This document shows, piece by piece, positions 63,702 through 64,000 of a stretch of DNA of 64,000 nt; position 1 is the stretch's first letter, and each line of letters begins with the position of its first letter. The stretch spans positions 453,144 to 517,143 of the forward strand of contig CAJNDS010001657.1 of NCBI GenBank assembly GCA_905221605.1, given 5' to 3'. Both the position numbers and the translations under genes were made by a program. The notes under the pieces were generated by a model, which searched no databases, was not told the origin of the DNA, and saw only the letters and a list, made by a program, of their open reading frames with translations. This DNA is from Symbiodinium natans (taxonomy: Eukaryota; Sar; Dinophyceae; Suessiales; Symbiodiniaceae).

Positions 63702-64000
63702 CAAACCTAGAACCATTTTATGCCAACATTATCTAGTGGGGGCCCGCAGGCCTGAATTCACTGCCGGTCGGGCAAGTTTTAGAAACAGCCTGCTGTGAGA
63801 ACAAAAACTGGAAAGATGAGCCGCGCCCCAATGGATTGAATGCAAAAGCAACCAAATCCAGTAGATGCAGGAAACATTTGGCTTATTCCAACTTTGGAAT
63901 GTTCCTAGAATGTAACGCCATGAAATGTAAGAAAAACTTTTTATCTTGCACTTGTTTGTTTGCCATTGCAAATAGACGTAAAGACGGCATGGAATGTAAA
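63702..64000. other. right flank of insertion 2, no recognisable gene
   Basis: Presumed host DNA beyond the poly(A), AT-richer than the element. No supported frame. Confidence 0.5.

Noticed and set aside
1..64000. tRNA, rRNA or standard promoter elements.
   Set aside because: I looked for cloverleaf and rRNA core words and saw none convincing; TATA-like strings all lie in AT microsatellites.

Overview
This window reads as nuclear DNA of a dinoflagellate, most plausibly a symbiodiniacean-type genome, though I cannot name a species. Four lines point there. A cox1 fragment (32284-32628, minus) has the wording of alveolate mitochondrial cytochrome oxidase I and sits in otherwise non-mitochondrial DNA, so it is a nuclear copy. 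TTTAGGG telomere-type repeats and decayed derivatives are scattered throughout. A MATE transporter gene (4929-5982, minus) can only be read through if two short introns with GC-AG borders are removed, a border class common in dinoflagellates. Retroelement debris includes a reverse transcriptase fingers fragment (44928-45306) and a copia-type RNase H tail (47370-47875). Gene density is very low; most long open frames are shadows of simple repeats.

Layout. 1-4.9 kb: one possible exon end, otherwise no gene. 4.9-6.0 kb: MATE transporter, C-terminal part. 6.5-13.7 kb: minisatellites, a frameshifted Cys-rich gene (7925-8818, minus) and a long inverted repeat (13.2/13.55 kb). 14.2-15.1 kb: a coiled-coil gene (minus). 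16.4-18.6 kb: pyrimidine and GTGCG arrays with a duplicated flank. 18.9-21.66 kb: a recent tandem duplication of about 1.02 kb units with a 0.42 kb indel. 22-30.6 kb: near-empty. 31.2-33.5 kb: minus-strand exon-like pieces (J-like motif, coiled coils, Ser-rich tail) with the cox1 insert among them. 33.9-34.65 kb: a tandem repeat of about 200 bp. 34.9-39.4 kb: telomere-like repeat field. 40.9-44.7 kb: AT microsatellites, a G/C hairpin and an eight-unit minisatellite.

The most interesting part is 46.7-63.7 kb. I read it as two related poly(A)-ended insertions. Insertion 1 (46714-49967) is flanked by a perfect 19-bp direct repeat and interrupts an open frame that becomes continuous when the insert is skipped. 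Insertion 2 (about 50487-63701, 13.2 kb) ends in the same 3-prime tail plus A10, and has an imperfect candidate target duplication. It carries a small ORF, an alpha/beta-hydrolase-like ORF, and a long frameshifted coding region with an SF1 (UPF1-like) helicase. It ends in a 3-prime module with a second hydrolase copy and paired copies of a 19-bp CCATGG-containing motif. No reverse transcriptase, integrase or transposase is visible inside insertion 2. Insertion 1 looks like a 5-prime-truncated, internally deleted relative that also contains a copia fragment fused to hydrolase copies. I infer a large modular helicase-bearing retroposon family mobilised in trans. All homologies were judged by eye.
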